A stretch of DNA of 38,897 nucleotides from JAVJSU01 sp040219275. Lineage in GTDB: Bacteria; Chloroflexota; Anaerolineae; Aggregatilineales; Phototrophicaceae. Both the position numbers and the translations under genes were made by a program. The notes below the pieces were generated by a model. It was not told where the DNA came from. It worked only from the letters and a program-made list of their open reading frames with translations, and ran no database searches. Location of the stretch: assembly GCA_040219275.1 (NCBI GenBank), contig JAVJSU010000029.1, positions 1 to 38,897 on the forward strand. Direction: 5' to 3'. Shown here one piece after another: positions 18,490 to 25,711 of this stretch (the stretch's first letter is position 1; every line of letters begins with the position of its first letter).

Positions 18490-18714
18490 ATGAATTATGA
18501 TCGTCAGAAATTCGGCAAGACCGTTCGCACCCTACGCGGTCCGTTGCCACCGAGAGATTTTGCCAAACGTTTACGCACCAGTCCTGCCATCCTCGCACGG
18601 GTGGAGCAAGGCAAGCTGGTGGATGACAACGTGATCGAGAAAGTGTGCGCCATTTTAGAGCTAGACATCAATGAATTTCCGGCGGGCAAAGCGGGCGAAC
18701 ATAAAAGTAAATAA
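18490..18714 (+). CDS. Small XRE-like helix-turn-helix protein
   Basis: A 74-residue protein made almost entirely of one lambda-repressor-like HTH domain. The helices are KFGKTVRTLRG, RDFAKRLRTSPAILARVEQGK (the turn and recognition helix, about residues 22-42) and DDNVIEKVCAILELDINEF. A basic tail follows. It should be a DNA-binding protein. Upstream in-frame starts exist (TTG 18463, ATG 18475), but I choose the ATG at 18490 because the domain begins there; the ribosome site is weak in every case. There is no toxin partner next to it, so an antitoxin role is not supported. Confidence 0.65.
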   Translation: MNYDRQKFGKTVRTLRGPLPPRDFAKRLRTSPAILARVEQGKLVDDNVIEKVCAILELDINEFPAGKAGEHKSK

Positions 18715-18850
18715 AGGTAGCATGGTAGTGAGAATTCTCCGTTAAATTTAGCCTATCGGCGTGTCGTTAGAGGCTTGAAAAGAACATATGTTTGCCCAAG
18801 CTGATATTTTTGTGTAACATAAAGGAAATCGTAGAAGCGAGGAGGTCGTC

Positions 18851-19204
18851 ATGACCAAACATCATATCTATACCATGAGTTTCGCACGGGTCTATCCCGA
18901 ATATGTCAACAAGGCGGAGAGAAAAGGACGCACGAAACAAGAAGTCGATGAAATCATTCGCTGGTTGACGGGATATAGTCAGGGCGAGTTGGAAGCAACT
19001 CTGGAAAAACAGACGGACTGTGAGACCTTCTTTGAAGAAGCGCCCAACATGAACCCGTCGCGGGCGTTGATTAAGGGTGTGATTTGTGGTGTGCGGGTGG
19101 AAAACATCGAAGAACCCATTATGCGGGAAATTCGCTATCTGGACAAACTCATTGATGAGCTAGCCAAAGGCAAAACGATGGAGAAGATTTTGCGGACGGC
19201 GTAG
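18851..19204 (+). CDS. DUF2200 family protein
   Basis: A 117-residue protein matching DUF2200 (PF09966) along its full length: HHIYTMSFARVYPEYVNKAE, KGRTKQEVDEIIRWLTGY, ETFFEEAPNMNPSRALIKG, and the end motif IRYLDKLIDELAKGKTMEKI. The family is widespread and cytoplasmic, with no established biochemical function. A very strong ribosome site (AGGAGG, 18840-18845) precedes the ATG by five bases, so it should be well translated. It follows the HTH gene by about 140 bases and converges on the NUDIX gene. Confidence 0.9.
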   Translation: MTKHHIYTMSFARVYPEYVNKAERKGRTKQEVDEIIRWLTGYSQGELEATLEKQTDCETFFEEAPNMNPSRALIKGVICGVRVENIEEPIMREIRYLDKLIDELAKGKTMEKILRTA

Positions 19205-19245
19205 TGCGCGAAAATCCCATTTCATAAACGTATCCAAAATAACCC

Positions 19246-19674
19246 TCAGCCGAATTTTGCGCGATAGGTCGCTACGTTCATCTGTGTGATTGCGGACAGT
19301 GGCGACGGTAAATTATCCAGCCGGAACCAGCCAATCGCAGAGCATTTTTCCGGCTCTAAAATCTGCGCTTCCCCACCGATATGCCGCGCAAGGTAGCTTG
19401 GCGATACCCAATGCTGACCTTCATCCGGTAGAATGTGGTCATCAACGGCGAGCAACTCACCCACGTCGATCTGCATACCGTACTCCTCCATGAATTCGCG
19501 CCGGATGGCATCGCGTAGATGTTCGCCAAAATGCACGCCACCGCCGGGGAACTCCCATGTGTGGCGCTCGTTTTTTGCCGCCACGCCCCGTTGAGACAAA
19601 AAGACCTCGCCGGACTCATTAAAGACCATCGCCCCCACGCCCACGCCGATCACGTCAATTCCCGGTCTTGCCAT
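19246..19674 (-). CDS. NUDIX hydrolase
   Basis: A 142-residue NUDIX protein. The diagnostic box G-x5-E-x7-R-E-x2-E-E-x-G is intact within GGGVHFGEHLRDAIRREF followed by MEEYG (about residues 40-62). It should hydrolyse a nucleoside diphosphate linked to another group, with Mg2+ bound by the REFMEE glutamates. The N-terminus (IDVIGVGVGAMVFNESGEVFLSQRG) and the WVSPSYLARHIGGEAQILEPEK segment resemble MutT/ADP-ribose-type members, but the substrate cannot be assigned. AAGGG lies eight bases before the ATG. It stands alone on the minus strand between two plus-strand genes. Confidence 0.9.
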   Translation of the reverse strand: MARPGIDVIGVGVGAMVFNESGEVFLSQRGVAAKNERHTWEFPGGGVHFGEHLRDAIRREFMEEYGMQIDVGELLAVDDHILPDEGQHWVSPSYLARHIGGEAQILEPEKCSAIGWFRLDNLPSPLSAITQMNVATYRAKFG

Positions 19675-19751
19675 AATGATTGCCCTTGTTAGTCGTGAAC
19701 ACTTCGATTGTAATAGTGTAGGAAATGCTGATGAGAGATAAAAGGTTCAAT

Positions 19752-20810
19752 ATGCGCCGACTTGCCCTAATTTGCCTGCTGATGTTTCTTACCCTGCCCC
19801 TTGCCGCGCAGGATGAACCGATACCGGATGGCGATTTTATCGCGGTGAGGCTGACCTGTGACAATGGGTTTACGCGGGTATATGCGATTAGTCCTAATGG
19901 CGAGACGGTGATTTCAGTTGAAAATGATCCTGACGGCACGCTCCAATGGACACAGGATGGCGAATCGCTTTTGGACGATGAGCAAGATCAATTCGATGCG
20001 AGTGACTACGGCATTGATACGCTATTTGCGCCTGCATGGTCGCCGGATGGCACGCAGATTGCTTTTGTCAGCGAACAGCAGGCGGAGATTGACCCGACCA
20101 TGACGAACGCGCTTACCGTAATTGATGTGGAAAGTGGCACAGTGACCGTGCTCGAAGATCGTCTGCATGTGCTCGGCGAGATCGCATGGTCACCGGACGG
20201 CACACAACTGGCTTTTAGCGCGTCCGTGACGTATGTAGATGATCCCGGAAATGATATTTACCTGATCGACGCGGATGGCTCGAATGTGCGGAATATCACC
20301 AATTTCGTCGGTGATGAAAGTCAGCCCACATGGTCAGCGGATGGTGAGCGACTCGCGTTTGTGTATGACGCGCTTGATTTTGACGATATGCGCCTCGTGG
20401 TGATGGATGCTAACGGCGGCGGTGCGTATGTGCTGGTTGATGGCATGGCGCAAATCGACCAGCCCACATGGCGACCTGTTGTGAGTGAGAACGAGGTCAT
20501 TATCGACTCTGAAAATGCGCCGAATGCTCTCGCGTTCGGGGTGATTGCGGAAGTCAGCGGCAATCAGGGGGCGTTGCGTTTGCGCGCATTGCCGTCAATC
20601 GCCGGACAAGCCATTACCGCGATGCCTGTCGGGACGCAGGTCGAGATTATCGGCGACTCACAGGATGCAGACGGGTATACATGGTGGCAGATGCGCCTTG
20701 AAGATGGGCGCACCGGATGGGCAGTCGAAGCCGCAGGCGGCGATCAGACGCTCACGGCGATTGGCTATGCGGATATTGCCCGTCAGCCCGCGCAAATTCC
20801 GTGTGAGTAG
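19752..20810 (+). CDS. Secreted TolB-like beta-propeller protein with C-terminal SH3b domain
   Basis: A 352-residue exported protein. The signal peptide (MRRLALICLLMFLTLPLAAQ) favours this ATG over the in-frame ATG at 19725, which would add nine polar residues; AAAGG lies before it. The central part contains WD40/TolB-like blades marked by WSPDGTQIAF, WSPDGTQLAFSA and WSADGERLAFVY, typical of PD40 repeats. The last 90 residues form an SH3b domain (LRLRALPSIAGQAITAMPVG...WWQMRLEDGRTGWAVEA). Such proteins act outside the cytoplasm as binding scaffolds; the ligand is unknown. It has the same kind of domains as the SH3 protein at 16384-17196, but the two do not look like close paralogues. Confidence 0.82.
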   Translation: MRRLALICLLMFLTLPLAAQDEPIPDGDFIAVRLTCDNGFTRVYAISPNGETVISVENDPDGTLQWTQDGESLLDDEQDQFDASDYGIDTLFAPAWSPDGTQIAFVSEQQAEIDPTMTNALTVIDVESGTVTVLEDRLHVLGEIAWSPDGTQLAFSASVTYVDDPGNDIYLIDADGSNVRNITNFVGDESQPTWSADGERLAFVYDALDFDDMRLVVMDANGGGAYVLVDGMAQIDQPTWRPVVSENEVIIDSENAPNALAFGVIAEVSGNQGALRLRALPSIAGQAITAMPVGTQVEIIGDSQDADGYTWWQMRLEDGRTGWAVEAAGGDQTLTAIGYADIARQPAQIPCE

Positions 20811-20840
20811 GGGCGCGATTGAATTCAGTGATTCAAAAAT

Positions 20841-20916
20841 AACCACAAAAGCACGAAGGACACAAAGAATGAGAGCAGTTTTTCTTCGTGTCTTGGAGCC
20901 GTTGTGTTACGCTTTT
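20841..20916. repeat. Second copy of the 'ACAAAGG' inverted repeat family
   Basis: AACCACAAAAGCACGAAGG and ACACAAAGAA form a purine arm, and TTCTTCGTGTCTTGG plus GTTGTGTTACG form the complementary-style arm (20881-20913). This is the same type as the element at 183-270. It lies directly before the endonuclease III-like gene and may affect its transcript. Confidence 0.45.
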
Positions 20917-20944
20917 CCGACTTTAAAGGACGATTCCATAGACC

Positions 20945-21646
20945 ATGTTCAACCTGTTTGATTTTGCCGCGCGGCGCGAAAAATCGCACGAAATTTACGA
21001 CCTATTAACGCGGGAATATGGCTTGCGTGAGCTTCCTCAATTTGAAGACCCGCTCCGCACGCTGATTATGACGGTACTCTCGCATCGCACCAAGCGCGAT
21101 GACGAACACGCGACGTTTGATGCGCTGTGGGAACGTTACGGCAGTTGGTCAGCGATGGCGGATGCGCCGGAAGACGAATTGCTAAACCTTCTGGAGCGAG
21201 TCACGTTTCCCGAACGCAAAGCGCCGTATATCAAGGCGATTCTGGCGCGGATTTATGCCGAACGGGGCGATTATGCGATCAACTTTCTGGCAGAGATGCC
21301 TACGCATGAAGCCCTCGATTGGCTGTTGTCTCTGCCGGGGGTGGGCAGAAAAACCGCGAGTCTCGTGCTTCTATTTGACTTCCATCATCCGGTGATTCCG
21401 GTGGATACGCATGTGCATCGTGTGAGTCGTCGCACGGGGATTGTTTCGCCGACAATGAGCGCGGAGAATACCCACGACGAATTGCTGATTCTGCTCGGCG
21501 ATGATCCCTACGTACTTTTTAATTTCCACAAAAGTTTGCTCAAACATGGGCGAGTCACCTGCTTTTATGCCAATCCCGCCTGCGAACGCTGTCCCCTCAA
21601 AAATCTATGTGATTATTACGCGGGCAAGAATCACGTCAGTAAGTAA
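20945..21646 (+). CDS. Endonuclease III-like DNA glycosylase (HhH-GPD, 4Fe-4S)
   Basis: A 233-residue base-excision repair enzyme of the Nth family. The helix-hairpin-helix LLSLPGVGRKTASLVL (about residues 128-143) carries the catalytic Lys. PVDTHVHRVSRRTG (about 155-168) carries the catalytic Asp. The C-terminal C-x6-C-x2-C-x5-C cluster (CFYANPACERCPLKNLC) is the iron-sulfur loop. All key residues are present, so it should be an active glycosylase/AP lyase acting on damaged pyrimidines. Divergence from classical Nth means it may be a paralogue with altered substrate. The ribosome site is weak. A repeat element lies 30 bases upstream. Confidence 0.92.
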   Translation: MFNLFDFAARREKSHEIYDLLTREYGLRELPQFEDPLRTLIMTVLSHRTKRDDEHATFDALWERYGSWSAMADAPEDELLNLLERVTFPERKAPYIKAILARIYAERGDYAINFLAEMPTHEALDWLLSLPGVGRKTASLVLLFDFHHPVIPVDTHVHRVSRRTGIVSPTMSAENTHDELLILLGDDPYVLFNFHKSLLKHGRVTCFYANPACERCPLKNLCDYYAGKNHVSK

Positions 21647-21752
21647 GCAGATGAGCATGTTGGCTCATTGCTACGATTTAGCTGTTTTGATTTCCTCTGA
21701 TTGCTCCGGGTGACCTAATTGAGATTGAAAAATTAAATAGAGAATCGACGAT

Positions 21753-21830
21753 GGGCGAACTGCCAGTTCGCCCCTACGAAAAACGAGCGCCTTTGTAGGG
21801 GAGACCCGCGTGGTCCTTTCAAGGGTAGTT
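21753..21830. repeat. REP-like hairpin cluster (second copy of the 6259 palindrome)
   Basis: Arms GGGCGAACTG (21753-21762) and CAGTTCGCCC (21764-21773) repeat the palindrome of 6259-6279, including the following CTACGAAA; only the centre base differs. CCCCTAC (21771-21777) pairs with GTAGGGG (21795-21801). A second unit with GACC-CGCGT-GGTC (21803-21815) follows, and its CCCGCGTGGTC core recurs near 22037-22047. Confidence 0.65.
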
Positions 21831-21845
21831 TTTTGTGATTAAGTT

Positions 21846-22000
21846 CTTAGCTTTACCGCCAATGGCTGAAACCCATTGGCTACTAAAGTGTAAAACCCTG
21901 CTGAAGCAGGCTATTCGTCCCGTACATTTGTGAAAATAGCCCACTTGAGTGGGGTTTCTAAAATCGTCGTAGCATTGGGGTTTCAGCCCAATGTAGAACA
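21846..22000. repeat. Four-hairpin palindromic element
   Basis: Four hairpins lie in a row: GCCAATGG/CCATTGGC (21858-21880), CCTGC/GCAGG (21897-21910), CCCAC/GTGGG (21940-21953) and CATTGGG/CCCAATG (21973-21993). The element is also palindromic as a whole: hairpin 1 reverse-complemented resembles hairpin 4 (shared GGTTTCAGCC core), and hairpin 2 resembles hairpin 3 (shared GGCTATT flank). The centre is near 21925. It resembles a MITE- or BIME-like element that could form a large cruciform. No ORF inside is credible. Confidence 0.65.
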
Positions 22001-22462
22001 AATTCGACAAAATAATTCATTACCTACCCCTGAAAGCCCGCGTGGTCTCCCGCCGAACCGAATCGTTATCGACTTATTTAATCAATGCTCAAACAGATCG
22101 CACTCTACACAACTCTTTGACTCATTGCACATTGCTCAGCACTTTTAACTTCCCTTTCCCCTCAAAATTGAGTCCTTTTGGCGGAGCATTTGGCTCGATT
22201 GTTTACGAACATCCGTGCTATTGTGATACCTGTTGATTGTAGTTTAACAATGGTCACGGGGTAGTAAGTCGTCGATCTTACGGGATGCGGCGAACGAGGC
22301 TAGTGATCTACATGACTGCTCCGGTCTACACCATCGAAGACAATCGCGTGTGGGCGACGGGAGGCAGAATTTCAGCGATTAGCCGTTAGCTATTGGCTTT
22401 TAGCCTTGAGTGTGCTCATGGTTAACGGGCTAACAGCAAACAGCTTAGAGCTAGGAGCTTTT
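22001..22462. other. Gene-free stretch with repeat words; junction to the phage fragment
   Basis: It contains the CCCGCGTGGTC word near 22037, then unique sequence, then TTAGC-type repeats in opposite orientations at 22377-22408 (TTAGCCGTTAGCTATTGGC) and 22428-22460. The second run supplies the AGGAG just before the phage ATG. A 25-codon frame from an ATG at 22312 (MTAPVYTIEDNRVWATGG...) ends in the first run; it could be a leftover phage fragment, but I cannot support it as a gene. Confidence 0.35.
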
Positions 22463-23437
22463 ATGCAAACAGGATTGAAAACCATCAACGCCGAAGAAGG
22501 ACGCGTGGGCGGGTATCTTGTCATCTGGGGAGATTCCACGCATCGAGACTTACAGGGCGAATATTTTTCACCGGAGACAGAACTTGGCTTGAAGTGGTAT
22601 CACCAACGCCCGATGCTTTATCATCACGGGTTGGACGGTGCGCTGAAAGCCGATGTCATCGGTGTGATTGACACATTAACCGCCGACGGGACAGGCGTTT
22701 GGGCGGAGGCGCAGTTAGACCTGCATCACCGCTACGTTTATGCCATCCGGCGTTTGATTGACAAAGGGGTGCTGGGCTGGTCGTCTGGCAGTTTACCCCA
22801 TCTGGTTGAGGTTGCGGATGATGGTCACATTAAGCGGTGGCCCATCGTCGAAGGTAGCCTGACCCCGACCCCCGCCGAACCCCGACGCACAGATGTCCGT
22901 ACCATCAAGAGCGCCTATGATGCGCTGGGTCTGGATGTGGCGCGGTTAGAACTCGGCGACGTACACGCACAGAAGCAACAATCAGGAGAAAAATCTATGC
23001 AAGAAGACACATTTTTCGACACAATGGATGCTCCGCGCAAACGCTTGCCGGTGGCGAGTGAACGCGATGCTATGAAATCGCCACGCATCGAAGTCGGTAG
23101 TCCGTTTGATCGGCTGGAGGCGCTGGATTTACTGCACGGCTATATGATTCTGCGGGCTGGCAAGAGCTTTCAGGGGGTGAGCGAGCGGTTCGCCAATGCG
23201 CTGGCACATAAAATCAGCGGCGCGGGTTGGAGCGCGATCAAAGCGAACGAACTGAGCCACAGCACGCAAAGCGGTTTTGGTGATGAGTGGGTGCCGGATT
23301 TGTGGAGCACGCAAATCTGGGAGAAAGCCCGCGTGGATAACGTGATTTTGCCCCTGTTTCGCGGGATCGAAATGCCGTCCAATCCGTTTGAACTGCCTAT
23401 CGAGGACAGGGCATCACCAAAGCGGAATCAATTTTAG
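22463..23437 (+). pseudogene. HK97-type prohead protease fused to a truncated major capsid protein
   Basis: A 324-residue phage remnant. Residues of about 1-150 are an HK97 prohead protease (U35): GYLVIWGDSTHRDLQGEYF, RPMLYHHGLDGALKADVIG with the catalytic His, VLGWSSGSLPHLVEV with the Ser, and the hallmark IVEGSLTPTPAEPR. After a linker beginning MQEDTFFDTMD, residues of about 185-315 match the N-terminal arm and start of an HK97-fold capsid protein (QSGFGDEWVPDLWSTQIWEKARVDNVILPLFRG). The match stops after NPFELPIE (23404). The last 11 residues look out of frame or foreign, so two thirds of the capsid protein is missing. AGGAG lies five bases before the ATG; an in-frame TTG at 22406 is less likely. 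No other phage structural genes are nearby. Confidence 0.82.
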
Positions 23438-23584
23438 TAAATTACGAACAATAAGTTGTGCAAAACCCAAATAACGAAGGCAATTTCCACTTAAACATCC
23501 AAACAATCAACTTAAGTGACTGATGGGCACAGATTTGAACCCGCAGAGAATATCACCTCATTCTCCCCTCAAATCACAATGTTT
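23438..23584. other. Island junction with a possible tRNA 3'-end remnant (23521-23544, minus)
   Basis: On the minus strand, 23521-23544 reads GCGGGTTCAAATC followed by TGTGCCCATCA. This resembles a T-loop (GTTCAAATC) and acceptor end, but without a paired T-stem. It could be the scar of a tRNA-type attachment site used by the island or prophage. There is no complete tRNA. On the plus strand, a short frame ending at 23454 (GQGITKAESILVNYEQ) picks up where the capsid match breaks off, possibly the far side of a deletion. Confidence 0.25.
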
Positions 23585-23585
23585 C

Positions 23586-23622
23586 AGGTAAAATAGTGAG
23601 CCTAAACTACGCACTCACTATT
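23586..23622 (-). terminator. Terminator of the BREX operon
   Basis: A perfect 9-bp stem, AATAGTGAG (23592-23600) / CTCACTATT (23614-23622), with a 13-base loop. Reading on the minus strand it is followed by TTTTACC. It sits about 20 bases past the brxL stop. Confidence 0.65.
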
Positions 23623-23641
23623 AAAGCAATTACTGTTCACA

Positions 23642-25690
23642 TCATTCTTGATTCAGCTTCAAGTAGGTCACTTCAAAAGCCTTGCAATTACGGAATTTCT
23701 GTAACCGATTCGAGAATGCGAAAGTGTCATTCATTTCGTAGTGTTGAAATATATCTAAGCCTCGATCGAGGGTAATCTTCCATCCATGATCCGTAACTAT
23801 ATGGCGGGCATGAATAGTGTTATCTGAATCGAATTCCCAACTAAAATCTATTCCAGCGCTAGTCGCAGATTGGGCGATTCCCTCTAAATATTCTCTTTGC
23901 TTATCGACATTTTGAGCATCCTCAGATGTTATTAGGTGCACCGATACCAATTCGTCGTCCGACTTAAATTTCGCAACAGTTTCAAGTAATTCCATTAGGT
24001 TTCGTGCTTGATAATATAAGCGGATATACGGATCAGTGAGGGTTATTTTGTGAGCGCCTTTGATGTAATCTCCGAATAATGAGTCAAAAGACACGCCGGT
24101 ACTATTTTCAGGAAACACCTCATGCTTTTCGAGTATTTCAACATCTAACTCAAGATGCCTCTCTCTACTAGGACTTTTTTGAGAAGACCCCTCATCCGCT
24201 ACATTATCGAAAGATTCTGTGGATTGCTCGTAGTATTTGCCATGTTGTTTTTGCTCAAGAGTCTTTACAGTTTGGGTTATGCCTAATTCATCAGTGTAAG
24301 CGAAGTTCACATCAGCATAAGTCGGATCAATTCGCATCAATTGATCTTTTACTCGCCGTCTACCCTCGATTGAGAGTTCAAGCATTTCCTGAACTTCATC
24401 TTTGCTAACCTCGTTATGGGGAAAAAGAATTTTCATCAATCCTGAAAAAGTCTTGGTAATTCCAGTCCTATCACGAGTAGAAATATCAGACGAAAGCGAA
24501 AAGTAATGATTGTAACGATCGGAAAGATCATGTGTACGTAGTGACCTTAGAATTTCTGCTAGATAATCAACAACAAAACCATACCCCGAAGAAAACATCT
24601 GCCCACGGATAATATCTACCTCCCAACCGGGAATATAGAAGTGAATACGATCCAGAAACGCCGAGTCGTGATATTGATTTGGCAACTCATCGAATAAATC
24701 TGAATGCTTTAACATATATGGTACGGTGTGTTGAGTATTACCTACAAAAACCATCGACGCTTCCGCCCCGATTGTTTCTACCCCTCTGGAAAAGGATTTA
24801 TTCGCCATGTAGTTTTTCATAATGTCAACCAAAGCCTTGTTGACGGATTTTTTCTTACCAGCAAACTCATCAAATGCCACAGTATCCCAAAAACCAACGA
24901 GACCTATGTTCCCGGTGGCGTTGTTAACAAACAATTTAGGCACAGTAACTTCTCCACCTGAGATCAAAATCCCATGGGGAGAAAACTCTGAATAAATATG
25001 CGACTTTCCAGTACCCTTCGGACCAAGTTCAATGAGATTATAATTACGCTCACAGAAAGGAATTAGTCTCACCAACTGATGCAGTTTGTTTCTACGTCCG
25101 AGGAACTCTGGATCAAAGCCAATACTTTGGATTAGCAAGTCGATCCACTCATCCGTAGTAAAGTGCTTCCGGGCTTCTACATAACCATCAAAATCAAACT
25201 GTGATACCTGAATCGGTTTTATCGTATCCAACACCCACGGGGACTTCCCGCGTTCTTCAACAAAATCATATTCAAGATCAGCGATACACCAGACACCACC
25301 GACGAGCAACTTCGGATGTGATTTGATGGTAAACGAGTCAACAATAACATTGCGGATGCCCAGATTTGCAAATGTAGCTTCATAGGTATCCAGCTTTTCA
25401 TTTAACTCTACGCTGATTTTGTCAATGACCTTGTGACGACCCTTTTCTTTGATAGTGGAGCGAATCAGACCTGCTTCATTCCGGTGAACATAGTGTTGAC
25501 GCAGAATTTCCTTGACCGTATCGATCCCTGACTGAATGGAATCTTCATCGTCAGTAGCGCAATATTGCCCCAGTAAATATTCGAGCACATAAGAGGGAAC
25601 GATGGCGTTACCTTTAACGATCTTCACAAGGTCTTTGCGAACGACCAGCCCCGGAAAATATTGGTTTATTTTTTGGTCAAGTTGACTCAT
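23642..25690 (-). CDS. brxL: BREX ATPase BrxL with a C-terminal MIT_C (PLD-like) domain
   Basis: A 682-residue last gene of the BREX operon. The N-terminal part (LDQKINQYFPGLVVRKDLVKIVKG...VPSYVLEYLLGQYC) is characteristic of BrxL. The AAA+ core has Walker A GPKGTGKSHIY (about residues 222-232) and Walker B VAFDEFAG (about 268-275). BrxL is usually described as Lon-like, but there is no Lon serine-protease motif here. Residues of about 535-682 instead match the MIT_C domain known from eukaryotic MITD1: DPYIRLYYQARNLMELL, VHLITSED, and HARHIVTDHGWKITLDRGLDIF. A charged linker (about 490-525) separates the two. The frame runs back to a TTG at 25711 abutting pglZ, but I choose the ATG at 25690 with AGG upstream. 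AT-richer than pglZ. Confidence 0.9.
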   Translation of the reverse strand: MSQLDQKINQYFPGLVVRKDLVKIVKGNAIVPSYVLEYLLGQYCATDDEDSIQSGIDTVKEILRQHYVHRNEAGLIRSTIKEKGRHKVIDKISVELNEKLDTYEATFANLGIRNVIVDSFTIKSHPKLLVGGVWCIADLEYDFVEERGKSPWVLDTIKPIQVSQFDFDGYVEARKHFTTDEWIDLLIQSIGFDPEFLGRRNKLHQLVRLIPFCERNYNLIELGPKGTGKSHIYSEFSPHGILISGGEVTVPKLFVNNATGNIGLVGFWDTVAFDEFAGKKKSVNKALVDIMKNYMANKSFSRGVETIGAEASMVFVGNTQHTVPYMLKHSDLFDELPNQYHDSAFLDRIHFYIPGWEVDIIRGQMFSSGYGFVVDYLAEILRSLRTHDLSDRYNHYFSLSSDISTRDRTGITKTFSGLMKILFPHNEVSKDEVQEMLELSIEGRRRVKDQLMRIDPTYADVNFAYTDELGITQTVKTLEQKQHGKYYEQSTESFDNVADEGSSQKSPSRERHLELDVEILEKHEVFPENSTGVSFDSLFGDYIKGAHKITLTDPYIRLYYQARNLMELLETVAKFKSDDELVSVHLITSEDAQNVDKQREYLEGIAQSATSAGIDFSWEFDSDNTIHARHIVTDHGWKITLDRGLDIFQHYEMNDTFAFSNRLQKFRNCKAFEVTYLKLNQE

Positions 25691-25711
25691 TGATACCTGA
25701 TCTCTTCTCAA

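Noticed and set aside
18490..19204. Toxin-antitoxin pair of the HTH protein and the DUF2200 protein
   Set aside because: They are about 140 bases apart, and DUF2200 has no toxin feature; the order and spacing do not fit a typical module.
21753..22000. CRISPR array
   Set aside because: The repeats are palindromic hairpins of different sequences, not identical direct repeats with regular spacers, and no cas gene is present.
22312..22389. Small ORF (25 codons) before the phage fragment
   Set aside because: No clear ribosome site and no recognised family, and it terminates in repeat sequence; not supportable as a gene.
23521..23544. Intact tRNA gene on the minus strand
   Set aside because: Only a T-loop-like and acceptor-like end is present; the T-stem does not pair, and no D-arm or anticodon arm is found next to it.
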